Assembly: GCF_040610475.1 (NCBI RefSeq)
Contig: NZ_JBEXMJ010000005.1
Coordinates: forward strand, 195,631-259,630
DNA length: 64,000 nucleotides
From: Actinopolymorpha sp. NPDC004070
GTDB lineage: Bacteria > Actinomycetota > Actinomycetes > Propionibacteriales > Actinopolymorphaceae
Direction of reading: 5' to 3'
Part shown: positions 33,153 through 42,228 of the stretch, in pieces
How positions within the stretch are numbered: the stretch's first letter is position 1
Layout of the letters: every line of letters begins with the position of its first letter
The notes under the pieces: model-generated
The model's input: the letters and a program-made list of their open reading frames with translations, nothing else
What the model was told of the DNA's origin: nothing
Database searches by the model: none
Program-made: the position numbers and the translations under genes

Positions 33153-35222
33153 ATGCGAGGTCCGGAGGTCGGTCGAAGGACACGGCTCACCGCGGTCGCC
33201 GCCGGGTTCGCGCTGGCGGTGGCGGCGTTCGCGGGCTCGGCGTTCGGCGGTTCGGCACTGGCCGCGCCGAGCGCCACCACCACCACGACCACCGGCGCCG
33301 CGCCGGCCGGCGTGGTCCGCGACCCGCACGGGGACCGCGAACCCTCGCGGACCGAGGTCCGGACGGTCGACGGCACCAACGTGGTCTTCTCCTACGGCGA
33401 GGTGATGCCGTCCTTCGACGGCTACGCGCACCACGAACCCACCCGGCGTTACCTCTCCCTGGACCGGACCTGGCGGTTCCGCTACGACCCCGACGATCAG
33501 GGCCTGTCGGCCGGATGGCAGAAGCCCGGTGCCGACGACTCGGCCTGGGACTCGATCGCGGTGCCGGCGTCGTGGGACCTCAAGGACAACGACGGCTGGG
33601 CCGGCTACGACGGCGCCGACTTCGGCAAGGGCGGGGCGCTGAAGGACGGGTACGCGTGGTACCGCACGGAGGTCGCGGTGCCGGCGTCGTGGCGCGGAAC
33701 GCACGTCCGGCTGGCGTTCCTCGCCGCCTCCTACAGCGCCGACGTCTGGGTGAACGGCACGTTCGTCGGCAAGCACGAGGGCGGCCACACCGCGTTCGCG
33801 CTCCCGGTCGGCGACGCGCTGCGACCCGGGCAGCCGGCCACTGTCGCCGTACGCGTCTACCGCCGCGCGAGCTACACCAGCTACGACGGCACCGGCGAGC
33901 AGGTCAGGGACGACAAGGCGCTGCCGCCCGGCGTCGTCGACTACTGGCCCTACGCCGGCCTCACCCGCTCGGTGTGGCTGGAGTCGGTGCCCGCGGTGAA
34001 CGTCGCCAAGGTGCTGCTGGACGCGAAGGCGGGCACCCTCGACGCGCGGGTGGTGGTGCAGAACTCAGGCGACACCGACTTCCACGGGTACGTCCGCATC
34101 GACCCCGGGCGCGGCTCGACCGGACGGCCCACCCGGGTGCGCGTCGACGTGCCGGCGGGCAGGGTCGCGGTGCCGACGGCACGGATCGCGGTCACCGGCG
34201 CACCGCACTGGAGCGTCGAGCACCCGAACGTCCTCACCGCCCGCGCGTCGGTCAGCGCCACCGCGAACGGCCGGCCGGTGGACACCCTCGCCGCCACCTA
34301 CGGCGTACGCGAGATCAGGGTCGACGGCACGCAACTGAAGCTTGACGGCAAGCCGCTGTTCCTCAAGGGCGTCAACTGGCACGAGGAGACCGACCGGTCC
34401 GGCCGGTCGATGACGCGTGCGGAGTACGACCACGAGCTCGGCCAGGTCAAGGCGGCCGACGCGAACTTCCTGCGCAACTGCGTCTACAACCGTCACCCGT
34501 ACGTCTACGACTGGGCCGACCGGCACGGCCTGATGCTGATGGACGAGTGGGACACCATGTGGGTGGGCACCGACCAGCAGAGGCTGCAGACCGAGAGCTA
34601 CGGCCTGTCCCGGGCGCTCGCCTTGGCCACCGCGTGGAACAACCACAACCACCCGTCGGTGATCCTGTGGGGGCTGCAGAACGAGTCCACGGTCGACGCC
34701 AACGGCGCGCCGGTCTACCGCGCCTGGCTGGCCGACATGAAGGCGGCGGTGAAGTCCGTCGACCTGTCCAAGCGGCCGGTCACGTGGGCGTCGAACACCT
34801 CCTGGGACCCGGCGTTCGACCTTGCCGACGTGGTGGGCTTCAACGAGTACTTCGGCTACTTCTACGGCAAGAACGAAGACCTCGGGACCACGCTGGACGC
34901 CGTGCACCGCAACCACCCGGACAAGCCGATCCTGATCACCGAGAACGGCACCTGGTCCTTCCTCGGCAAGCACGGTTCGCCGACCGAGGCGGGGACCGAG
35001 GAGTGGCAGGCCGCCAACTTCGTCTCCCACTGGGACCAGGTGACCGCGACCAGCCGGCCGTGGATGGCCGGCTACACGTTCTGGGTGCTCAAGGACTACA
35101 AGGAGCGCGCCGGCTACAACCAGAACTACAACGGCCTGTCCACCATGGGGATGCTCGGCTGGGACGGTACGACCCGGCGGCTGGTGTTCGACGCGTTCAC
35201 CGAAGCCCGGTCGCCGCGCTGA
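33153..35222 (+). CDS. Secreted GH2 glycosidase (beta-galactosidase/beta-glucuronidase type)
   Basis: Glycoside hydrolase family 2, 689 aa. A signal peptide (about 1-38) precedes a sugar-binding jelly-roll (about 80-250, with RYLSLDRTWRFRYDPDD), an Ig-like domain (about 280-385) and the barrel. The opening of the barrel is FLKGVNWHEETDRSGRSM; the acid/base Glu is in ILWGLQNEST (about 510) and the nucleophile Glu in ILITENGTW (about 596), where most relatives have TE(F/Y)G. The ATG has GGGAAGGGGAC upstream. Substrate may be a beta-galactoside, -glucuronide or -mannoside. Confidence 0.9.
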   Translation: MRGPEVGRRTRLTAVAAGFALAVAAFAGSAFGGSALAAPSATTTTTTGAAPAGVVRDPHGDREPSRTEVRTVDGTNVVFSYGEVMPSFDGYAHHEPTRRYLSLDRTWRFRYDPDDQGLSAGWQKPGADDSAWDSIAVPASWDLKDNDGWAGYDGADFGKGGALKDGYAWYRTEVAVPASWRGTHVRLAFLAASYSADVWVNGTFVGKHEGGHTAFALPVGDALRPGQPATVAVRVYRRASYTSYDGTGEQVRDDKALPPGVVDYWPYAGLTRSVWLESVPAVNVAKVLLDAKAGTLDARVVVQNSGDTDFHGYVRIDPGRGSTGRPTRVRVDVPAGRVAVPTARIAVTGAPHWSVEHPNVLTARASVSATANGRPVDTLAATYGVREIRVDGTQLKLDGKPLFLKGVNWHEETDRSGRSMTRAEYDHELGQVKAADANFLRNCVYNRHPYVYDWADRHGLMLMDEWDTMWVGTDQQRLQTESYGLSRALALATAWNNHNHPSVILWGLQNESTVDANGAPVYRAWLADMKAAVKSVDLSKRPVTWASNTSWDPAFDLADVVGFNEYFGYFYGKNEDLGTTLDAVHRNHPDKPILITENGTWSFLGKHGSPTEAGTEEWQAANFVSHWDQVTATSRPWMAGYTFWVLKDYKERAGYNQNYNGLSTMGMLGWDGTTRRLVFDAFTEARSPR

Positions 35223-35243
35223 CCGGACCCGTAGGGTTGGCCC

Positions 35244-35552
35244 ATGATCGTGGTACACGCGACATTGCGCTCCCGACCCGACCGCCGGGTGGACACCGTG
35301 GCCGCGCTGATCGCCATGCAGCACGCGGTCCGCACCAACGACGACGGCTGCCTGCACTACGCGTTCGTCGCCGACCTCGAGGACGACTGCCTGTTCACCT
35401 GCGTGGAGGAGTGGACGGATCTGGACGCCCTGCACGAGCACCTGGCCAGCCCGCACATGGCCGCACTGGACTCGGTGCTCGCCGACTCCGCAGAGGGCCC
35501 CGCCGACATCCGGGTGTTCGAGGCGGTGCCGGCGCAGATCACCCCGATCTGA
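35244..35552 (+). CDS. ABM-domain monooxygenase-like small protein
   Basis: Antibiotic-biosynthesis-monooxygenase fold (YgiN/quinol monooxygenase-like), 102 aa. The family pattern is visible: IVVHATLRSRPDRR, a central NDDGCLHYAFVADLEDD and VEEWTDLDALHEHLASPHM. Function is unproven for most members. It follows the GH2 gene by 21 bp and its 3' end overlaps the patatin-like gene tail-to-tail by 14 bp. Confidence 0.85.
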   Translation: MIVVHATLRSRPDRRVDTVAALIAMQHAVRTNDDGCLHYAFVADLEDDCLFTCVEEWTDLDALHEHLASPHMAALDSVLADSAEGPADIRVFEAVPAQITPI

Positions 35553-38436
35553 GCGGCGACACGTCGTCGGTGGGCCCGTTCGGAGTGGGTACGCCGCCCG
35601 CCGGGCCGTTGCCCGCCGCCGGGCCGTTGCCGGTCCGTACGACATGTTCGCGTTCCACCTGGTGCAGCAGATCGCGGGTCAGTGTCTGCCCGAGCGCGCG
35701 GTAGGCCTCGAAGTCGAACTCGCCGTACAGCTGGTCGCCGGTGGTGTGCCGCGGGAAGTCCGGGTGTTCCAGCGCGTACGTCTCCAGGTCCCAGCACAGG
35801 TCCCCTGCCAACACGGCCTTGACGAGCAGGATGTCGGCCGAGCCGCCCTCGGGATAGGTGGCCCGGCCGCGTGCCCAGCCGCGGCCGATCCGCTCGCCGC
35901 CGTGGCGCTGGAGGGTGCGCAGGTCGAGACTGACGTCGACGCCGAGATCCATCCGGGCCGACGCGATGGCCGAACCCACCGCCGCGAAGGAGTCCTCCAG
36001 GTCGTTCGAGGCGTCGATCACGATGACCCGCGCCGGGCGGCGGCGCAGTGCCTCCACCAGGCCGAGGTTGTCGTAGTGGCCGCCGTCGGTGACGTAGAGC
36101 CTGCGGTCGTACATCGACGCCCGGCCGAACGCCTCCCGGAACAGCTGGTGCGCACCGGGCTTGTCCGCGATCGACGCGGCGTAGGCGGTGGCCGACGCGA
36201 GGCGGGTGAGCGGCCCGGTGCGGCCCTCGCCTCGCCGGCGTTCGGCCAGCTCGCCGCAGCGGCGGGCCAGCGCGGCCGCCGGTGAGGTCGTACCCCAGTA
36301 GGGGTTGGGCAGCCACACGCCGAGCCGGGCGTTGACCACGGCGAACAGCAGCCGCATCGGCCGGGTGCCGGCATTGTTGCGTCCGGTGAGCGGGGCGAAC
36401 GCCGCACCGCTGATCGCGACCGCTCCGGGCAGGGTCACGTCGCGATGGTGGTAGTCGGCACGGACCTCGTACTCCGCGGTGGGTTCCAGCCCCTCCGCGG
36501 GCAGCGTGACGTCACCGGCCACACCGGTCAGCTCCGGGTCGAAGACGAACGGCACACACCCCCGGTCCGGCGGGATGAAGTCGGCGTCGGCGGCGTTCGC
36601 CGAGCCCACGATCACCAGTTGCGGACCGCCGTCGGGTGACACGGCGTACTTCGAGTACGGCAACGGTGTCGGGTAGGCGCGTTCGGCCTCCCGCTCCGAG
36701 TGCCCCCGGCCGACGAGGTACGCCACCGACAGCCGCTCGCGATAGTACGGGTGCAGGGACGTGCGGGTGGCGTCGGTGAAGATGCGCGTCGCGACCAGTA
36801 TCGCCGCGCACACACCGGCCACCCACCAGCGCGAACGCCATTCCTCGCTGGCGGCGTACCCCGCGGTCCACCGCAGCAGCACCACGAGCACGCCCACCAC
36901 CAGCAGCGCCGAGCCGAGCCAGGGCACCAGTCTGGTCCGGAGCCAGGCGAGGATCCGCCTGCGCAGCGTGGGACCGACACCTGCTGAGATGGTCTGGATC
37001 CCCTTCCAGGCCGACCGTGCCAGCGCGATGAACGCCGCGCCGAGAGCGGCCAGCGTCACGAACCCGAACTGCGAGTCGACCGCCGCGTTGGCGTTCGCCG
37101 CCTGGGGTCCGGCGACGCCGTTGGCGGTGCCGACCACTCCGTCGGTGAGCCCGCCGAGGATCCCGGAGTGGCCGCCGGCCGGACCGGGACCGAGGTTGTT
37201 GGCCCACACCAGAACCAGCGGAACACCCAACAGCAGCAGCGGGCTGACGATCCCGGGCACCAGCAGCAGCCGGGCCAGCGCCCGCCCCTCTCTGCGCAGC
37301 CAGGTCGGCGGGACGCGGAACCGGTCGACCAGCACCTCCGCCAGGAACAGCACCACCACGATCGCCAGCGGGGCGAGGGCACCCAGCCAGTACCACCGCG
37401 GCAGGCCGTCGAAGTCGGTCCACGCGTCCGGGCTGCCGAGGCCGCGGACGACCGAGGTCTCCGCGATCGCCCAGCCGAGCACCCAGGCGACCGCCCGGAT
37501 CAGGATCCCTATCAACACCAGGTTGACAACCGCGCCGTACAGCAGCGACATGATGGCGCGGACGCCCACGGCCAGCGAGGGCATGAGGTAGTGGGTGTGC
37601 CGGCGCAGCCGGGAGAGCTCGGGACTGCCCATGGCGTACGGCGGCTGCTCCGACGCCGACGTGCGTCCCTCGTCGGCCAGAGAACGCCGCAGGAAGTGGA
37701 ACGCAGCCGCGATGTAGCCGCCGCCGCTGACGCCGATCACCGTCGAGGAACGTTGGTACTCACCCTGGTCGGTCAACGCCTGCAGGGCTCCCAGCGAGAA
37801 GGCCGCCGACCGGATGCCGCCGCCGGAGCAGCAGATGATCTGCCGGCCTCGGTCGTGCCGGGTGAGGTCCGCGGGGGTTCGTGGGTCAGCCGGCTTCCCA
37901 TCCGTCGTCGACGGCGTTGACGGCGTTGACGGCGGCGACAGCGGCGGCGTTCGGCGATGTGATCCGTACCGCGTCGTCACCAACGCCGTGCCGGCCAGCA
38001 CCAGCCCGCCGATCCACAACACCCACCACACCACGGTGAGCCAGCCGACCGACAGCGAGGGACAGGTGCCGTACGCCGCCGGGACGCCGCCGAACCGCTG
38101 CCACAGCACGACGTTCTCGACCGCGTCCAGGCAGGCGGCCGCACTCACCAGCACCGCACCGGCGAACGCGCGCCGGCGGACCATGCTCCCCGCCGGTCGT
38201 ACGAGGGCGACGAAGCCGTGCGCACGCCACGTGGCGAGGAGGTAGGCGCAGATCAGCCCAGTGTCGACCAGCAGGGACAGCCGCGCCGGCGTTGCGCACG
38301 TCGGGTCGCCGGACCGCACCACGTGCCGCATCGGCCACTGCACCAGCAACAGCAAGGCGGTCAGGAGCATCGCTGCCCGTACCTGCCGCCAGTGCCCACC
38401 CAGCCGCACCTCGGCCCGCGTACGTTCGTCCGACAC
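35539..38436 (-). CDS. Large polytopic membrane protein with split patatin-like phospholipase domain
   Basis: 965 aa. Three helices occur before residue 190, then a patatin-type lipase block: oxyanion loop CCSGGGIRSAAFSLG (about 205) and nucleophile elbow GVSGGGY (about 235). The catalytic Asp partner appears only at about 785 (VTDGGHYDNLGLVEALRR). Between lie five or more membrane helices and a soluble insert, so the hydrolase fold is interrupted by about 500 residues. Related large patatin-like proteins exist in bacteria, but substrate and topology are unknown. Ser-Asp dyad residues are intact, so activity is plausible. I use the GTG at 38436 (GGGGGA upstream); the frame extends to 38553. 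Confidence 0.83.
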   Translation of the reverse strand: MSDERTRAEVRLGGHWRQVRAAMLLTALLLLVQWPMRHVVRSGDPTCATPARLSLLVDTGLICAYLLATWRAHGFVALVRPAGSMVRRRAFAGAVLVSAAACLDAVENVVLWQRFGGVPAAYGTCPSLSVGWLTVVWWVLWIGGLVLAGTALVTTRYGSHRRTPPLSPPSTPSTPSTTDGKPADPRTPADLTRHDRGRQIICCSGGGIRSAAFSLGALQALTDQGEYQRSSTVIGVSGGGYIAAAFHFLRRSLADEGRTSASEQPPYAMGSPELSRLRRHTHYLMPSLAVGVRAIMSLLYGAVVNLVLIGILIRAVAWVLGWAIAETSVVRGLGSPDAWTDFDGLPRWYWLGALAPLAIVVVLFLAEVLVDRFRVPPTWLRREGRALARLLLVPGIVSPLLLLGVPLVLVWANNLGPGPAGGHSGILGGLTDGVVGTANGVAGPQAANANAAVDSQFGFVTLAALGAAFIALARSAWKGIQTISAGVGPTLRRRILAWLRTRLVPWLGSALLVVGVLVVLLRWTAGYAASEEWRSRWWVAGVCAAILVATRIFTDATRTSLHPYYRERLSVAYLVGRGHSEREAERAYPTPLPYSKYAVSPDGGPQLVIVGSANAADADFIPPDRGCVPFVFDPELTGVAGDVTLPAEGLEPTAEYEVRADYHHRDVTLPGAVAISGAAFAPLTGRNNAGTRPMRLLFAVVNARLGVWLPNPYWGTTSPAAALARRCGELAERRRGEGRTGPLTRLASATAYAASIADKPGAHQLFREAFGRASMYDRRLYVTDGGHYDNLGLVEALRRRPARVIVIDASNDLEDSFAAVGSAIASARMDLGVDVSLDLRTLQRHGGERIGRGWARGRATYPEGGSADILLVKAVLAGDLCWDLETYALEHPDFPRHTTGDQLYGEFDFEAYRALGQTLTRDLLHQVEREHVVRTGNGPAAGNGPAGGVPTPNGPTDDVSPLRSG

Positions 38437-38562
38437 GAGCGTCCCCCTTCGCACGGTCGGGCTCCACCCCCGGCGGGCTCGCCATGCCGTGCTCGGCGTC
38501 GTACGAAGAAGGTAGTCCCGACGCTCGCCGGCCGCCAGCGGATCGGGGGGCACACCCTGGAG

Positions 38563-39327
38563 TCATCGGGGGAAGCCGGGGGTGGCCCAGGTGGTGCCGT
38601 CCGGCGCGATGGCGTACGCCTCGAATCCGGTCCGCCCGGCAAGCCATTCGCGTGCCTGGTCACCCATCGCCAGCGCGGCGGTGGCGTAGGCGTCGGCGGT
38701 GGGCAGGTCCGGGCCGACGACGGTGACGCTCGCCCACCCGGTGGCCGGTTCGCCGGTGCGCGGGTCGACGACGTGCGCGCCGCGTTCGGCCGTGCCCGAC
38801 GTGGCGACCGCGATGTCCGCGCCCTCCACGACCGTCGCCAGCCGGCTGCGGTCGTGCGGGTCGGCGATGCCGACGCGCCACCACCGGCCGGGGGCGGGCC
38901 GGCCGCGGGCGAGAACGTCGCCGCCGGCGTTCAGGCAGTGTGCCCGCGACCCGGCTGCCTGCAGGATCTGGTCGGCCTGCTCGATCGACCAGCCCTTCAC
39001 CAGCCCGGACGGGTCGAGCCGCCCGGCGTACCTCGGGTCGAAGTAACCGACCGTCTCCACCCGCAGTTCCTCACACCGCTCCAGCACCGACCGGACCGTG
39101 TCCGGGCAGTCCGCCAGCCCGACCTCGCCGCGGTCGAGCCGGCTGATCGCGCTGTCGGGACGATAGGTGCTGAACGTCGCGTCGACGGTGTGCAGCCAGC
39201 TGACGACCGCGTCCACCGCGCCGGCGCCCACGCGTGGGTCGCGGACGTCGATGGTCACCGCCGTACCCATCACGTACTCCACGTGACGGATCGGCCCGCG
39301 GACCGAGCCGGCCGTCGCCGCGCTCAC
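38563..39327 (-). CDS. apbE: FAD:protein FMN transferase
   Basis: ApbE-family flavin transferase, 254 aa, which attaches FMN from FAD to a Thr in target proteins. Typical segments: MGTAVTIDV, SRLDRGE, DPSGLVKGWSIEQA, CLNAGGDVLARG and the late TADAYATAALAMG. The start GTG overlaps the upstream stop as GTGA. It has no signal peptide or lipobox, although many relatives act outside the cytoplasm. Its likely target is the FMN-binding protein encoded immediately upstream. Confidence 0.93.
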   Translation of the reverse strand: MSAATAGSVRGPIRHVEYVMGTAVTIDVRDPRVGAGAVDAVVSWLHTVDATFSTYRPDSAISRLDRGEVGLADCPDTVRSVLERCEELRVETVGYFDPRYAGRLDPSGLVKGWSIEQADQILQAAGSRAHCLNAGGDVLARGRPAPGRWWRVGIADPHDRSRLATVVEGADIAVATSGTAERGAHVVDPRTGEPATGWASVTVVGPDLPTADAYATAALAMGDQAREWLAGRTGFEAYAIAPDGTTWATPGFPR

Positions 39328-39938
39328 GCGCCGGCCCTGTCGAGCGCGGACTGCAACGAGGTTCTGTAGCCCTCACTGGTGTACGTCGCGCCGGACACGC
39401 TGTCGATGTGGGCGCTCTGCGTGGACAGCGCCTCCCTGCGCAGTGCTGGTGCCGCGAACCCCGCGATCTCGGAGCTGCGCTGGTTGCCGCTCGGCAGCTG
39501 CAGCGCGGTCACGTCGGTGATCCGGTGGCCGAGCATGGTCACCTTCACCTGCACCGGTCCGTACGGCGTGTCCGCGGTCTGGCCCACCACCTTCACCTTC
39601 GCGACGGGCTTGGGCCTCGGTGCGGCCTTCTTCGGTGCGGCCTTCATCTTCGGCGCCGCCGTCGCCTTGGGCGTCGACTTCGCCCTCGTTCCCGACGACT
39701 TCCTCGCCGTCAACTTCTTCTTGCGCGGGGTCGGCTCGCCCGTGGGGGTGGGCGTACCGGAGGCCTTCGGGGTGGGGGTCACGTCCGGCGTGGGTGTCCG
39801 TTTGGTGGCCGTGGAACCCGAACCCGTTCCCGGCGCCGCCAGCGTGGCCAGGCCCGGCGCGCCGGTCTGCGACTTCACCCCCACCAGCAGCACGATCCCG
39901 GTGATGGTGGTCAGCGCGGTGAGCACGATGCGTTTCAT
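39324..39938 (-). CDS. Membrane-anchored FMN-binding domain protein
   Basis: 204 aa. An N-terminal helix (ALTTITGIVLLVGV) is followed by a long Thr/Pro/Lys/Ala-rich linker (about 35-110) and a C-terminal FMN-binding domain (about 115-204). The flavinylation motif is present as DSVSGATYTSEGY, where the Thr after SGA should carry FMN. The linker suggests the domain reaches out from the membrane, probably on the outer face. The ATG shares one base with the upstream stop (TGATG), and its own stop overlaps the apbE start, so the three genes are tightly coupled. Confidence 0.88.
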   Translation of the reverse strand: MKRIVLTALTTITGIVLLVGVKSQTGAPGLATLAAPGTGSGSTATKRTPTPDVTPTPKASGTPTPTGEPTPRKKKLTARKSSGTRAKSTPKATAAPKMKAAPKKAAPRPKPVAKVKVVGQTADTPYGPVQVKVTMLGHRITDVTALQLPSGNQRSSEIAGFAAPALRREALSTQSAHIDSVSGATYTSEGYRTSLQSALDRAGA

Positions 39939-41266
39939 CAGAAGCTGAAGTCCTCGTGGTGGATTCGCCGCGCGGGAACCCCACACTCCCGCAGCGACTC
40001 GATCGCGGTGGTCATCATCCCGCCGGGCCCGCACAGGTAGGCGTCGCGTTCGGCGACGTCGGGCACCAGGCGGCGCAGCCAGTTCGGGTGGAGTGCCGGT
40101 TCCTGGCCGGGGCCCGGCGGGCCGACCAGGTAGTGCACGACCGCCCGCCGGTCGGCGGCGATCTCGTCCAGCTCGTGCCGGAACACCACGTCCTCGTGTT
40201 TGCTGGCGCGGTAGATCAGGGTGAGCCTGCCTTCCTCGGCGGGCAGCGACTCGAACAACGCGCGCAGCGGGGTCACCCCGACCCCGCCGGCGATCAGCAC
40301 CACGCCGTGCCGGCTGCGCCGCCGCGCGGTGAGCGCACCGTACGGGCCCTCGGCCAGCACCCTGGTGCCCACCGGGATGCGCTGCAACTGCTCGGTGTGG
40401 TCACCGAGCGCCTTGATGGTCACCCGCAGCCAGGTCGGGTTCGGCGCGGCCGACAGCGAGTACGGATGGGACTGCCACCACTCGTTGCGGGTGAGGAAAC
40501 GCAGCCGCAGGAACTGCCCGGCCTCCGCGCCAAGGTCGTCCAGCCGGGTGCCGGTGAGGTAGACCGACACCACACCCGGCACCTCGGTGCGGACCGCGGC
40601 GACCTCCAGCCGGTGCCGCCAGACGTTGCGGACCGGGACGAGGAGCCGGAACCACGCGAGCAGTGCCGTCGCCGCGGCGTATGCCCCGATCCATCCCCAC
40701 CGCGCCACGGCGTTCGGCACGAACTGCGCGCCGGTGAGGATCTGGTGCCAGAACGCGAGCGCGATACCGGCGTAGGTCAACAGGTGCAGGAGATACCAGG
40801 TCTCGTACCTCACCCGGCTGCGGATCGCGGTGGCCGAGACCACCCCGACCAGCACGAAGAGTCCCGCGCCGATCACCGCCCACAGGACATACGGGTAGCC
40901 GGCCAGCAGGTCGGTCGCCTCCTTGCCGAGCCCGGCGCGCGCGGTCAGCGCGTAGCCCAGCCAGATCAGCACCAGGTGTGCGACCGTCACGCACACGACG
41001 TAACGTCCGACCATGCTGTGGATCCGGGCCAGCCGGTCGGTGCCGACCTGGCGTTCCAGCACCGGCAGGCGGGCCATCAGCACCAGCAGGATCACCACCA
41101 GGTAGCCGGCGTACAGCCCGGTCAGCCGGCCCGCCTCGGTCAACTGCGCGCCGAAGGAGGTGGGCGGAAGGGTGCTGGTCCACCACAGCAGGGTCAGGGC
41201 CGCGGCGCCCGCGACGACCCCCGTCCACACCAGCCACGGGGAGTGCCGCACGATCAGAGCTCGCAT
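39938..41266 (-). CDS. Ferric-reductase-like transmembrane flavocytochrome with ferredoxin-NADP reductase domain
   Basis: 442 aa. Six membrane helices come first, with two His pairs suited to bind two hemes: RIHSMVGRYVVCVTVAHLVL and LLHLLTYAGIALAFWH. The C-terminal half is a ferredoxin-reductase module: FAD site SHPYSLSA, pyridine-nucleotide site AGGVGVTPLRAL and CGPGGMM near the end. It should move electrons from cytoplasmic NAD(P)H through FAD and heme across the membrane, with the FMN-binding protein as a natural acceptor. I use the ATG at 41266; the ribosome-binding site (GGTGGTG) is weak, and a GTG or TTG upstream is possible. Confidence 0.87.
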   Translation of the reverse strand: MRALIVRHSPWLVWTGVVAGAAALTLLWWTSTLPPTSFGAQLTEAGRLTGLYAGYLVVILLVLMARLPVLERQVGTDRLARIHSMVGRYVVCVTVAHLVLIWLGYALTARAGLGKEATDLLAGYPYVLWAVIGAGLFVLVGVVSATAIRSRVRYETWYLLHLLTYAGIALAFWHQILTGAQFVPNAVARWGWIGAYAAATALLAWFRLLVPVRNVWRHRLEVAAVRTEVPGVVSVYLTGTRLDDLGAEAGQFLRLRFLTRNEWWQSHPYSLSAAPNPTWLRVTIKALGDHTEQLQRIPVGTRVLAEGPYGALTARRRSRHGVVLIAGGVGVTPLRALFESLPAEEGRLTLIYRASKHEDVVFRHELDEIAADRRAVVHYLVGPPGPGQEPALHPNWLRRLVPDVAERDAYLCGPGGMMTTAIESLRECGVPARRIHHEDFSF

Positions 41267-41349
41267 GGGACACCACCGTGGCGGGTCGACCTGTGGGAAG
41301 CCGGTGACAATCCTGTCCGCCCGCTGTGAACTCCGCTGGGCGGTTCCTG

Positions 41350-41362
41350 GTTCACAGTGAAC
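41350..41362. promoter_or_regulatory. Palindrome GTTCAC-A-GTGAAC between redox operon and two-component system
   Basis: A perfect 13-bp palindrome, with a third GTGAAC half-site at 41326-41331. OmpR-type regulators bind repeated half-sites of this size, so it may be the binding site of the adjacent response regulator, controlling itself and the divergent flavin operon. Confidence 0.4.
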
Positions 41363-41475
41363 ACACAGGAAACCCACACCCGACTCTCAGCCCGGGCGGC
41401 GAAGGTGTGTAGTAGAAGACGCGGGGGATCCGCGCCGGCGCCGGCCGGCGGCGGCAGCCCGACGAGGAGATCCAC

Positions 41476-42228
41476 GTGGATTCGGCCAGTACGGCACGAA
41501 CCGAACCCGCCCAGCATGCCGGCCAGGCACCCGTGGCCGACCCACCGGTGCGGGTGCTGGTGATCGACGACGAGCGCTACCTCGCCGAGATGATCGCCTC
41601 CGCGCTGCGCTACGAGGGCTGGCAGACCATGGTCGCGGGCACCGCCGACCAGGCACTGACCCAGGTCCGCGACTTCGAGCCGTCCGCGATCGTGCTGGAC
41701 GTGATGCTGCCCGACACCGACGGATTCGCGTTGTTCGCGAGCCTTCGCGCCAGAGGCGTGGATGCGCCGGTCATCTTCCTCACCGCCCGCGACGCCACCG
41801 AGGACCGGGTACGCGGGCTCACCATCGGCGGCGACGACTACGTCACCAAGCCGTTCAGCCTGGAGGAACTGATCGCCCGGCTGCGTACGGTCATGCGGCG
41901 CGCGGCCGCCACCGTCCCCCGCGGCACCGGCCTGCGGGTCGCGGACCTGATGCTGGACGAGGACTCCCGCGAGGTGCGCCGCGGCGACCGGTTGATCGAG
42001 CTGACCCCGACGGAGTTCGAGCTGCTGCGGTTCCTGATGCGCAATGCCCGCACGGTGTTGTCGAAGGCGCAGATCCTGGACCGGGTGTGGAACTACGACT
42101 TCGGCGGCAACGCCAACGTGGTCGAGCTCTACATTTCCTATCTCCGCCGCAAGATCGACGTCGACGCGGAGCCGCTGATCCACACCGTCCGCGGGGTCGG
42201 CTACGTCCTCCGGCCGCCGCTTTCGTGA
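41476..42228 (+). CDS. OmpR/PhoB-family response regulator
   Basis: 250 aa. Receiver domain: VLVIDDERYLAEM, phospho-acceptor Asp in IVLDVMLPDTDGF, then FLTARD and VTKPFSLEEL. The C-terminal winged helix has LTPTEFELLRFLMRNA and VVELYISYLRRKID. GTG start with GAGGAG upstream. Its stop overlaps the kinase start (GTGA). It is divergent from the ferric-reductase/FMN/ApbE operon and probably regulates it. Confidence 0.95.
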   Translation: MDSASTARTEPAQHAGQAPVADPPVRVLVIDDERYLAEMIASALRYEGWQTMVAGTADQALTQVRDFEPSAIVLDVMLPDTDGFALFASLRARGVDAPVIFLTARDATEDRVRGLTIGGDDYVTKPFSLEELIARLRTVMRRAAATVPRGTGLRVADLMLDEDSREVRRGDRLIELTPTEFELLRFLMRNARTVLSKAQILDRVWNYDFGGNANVVELYISYLRRKIDVDAEPLIHTVRGVGYVLRPPLS

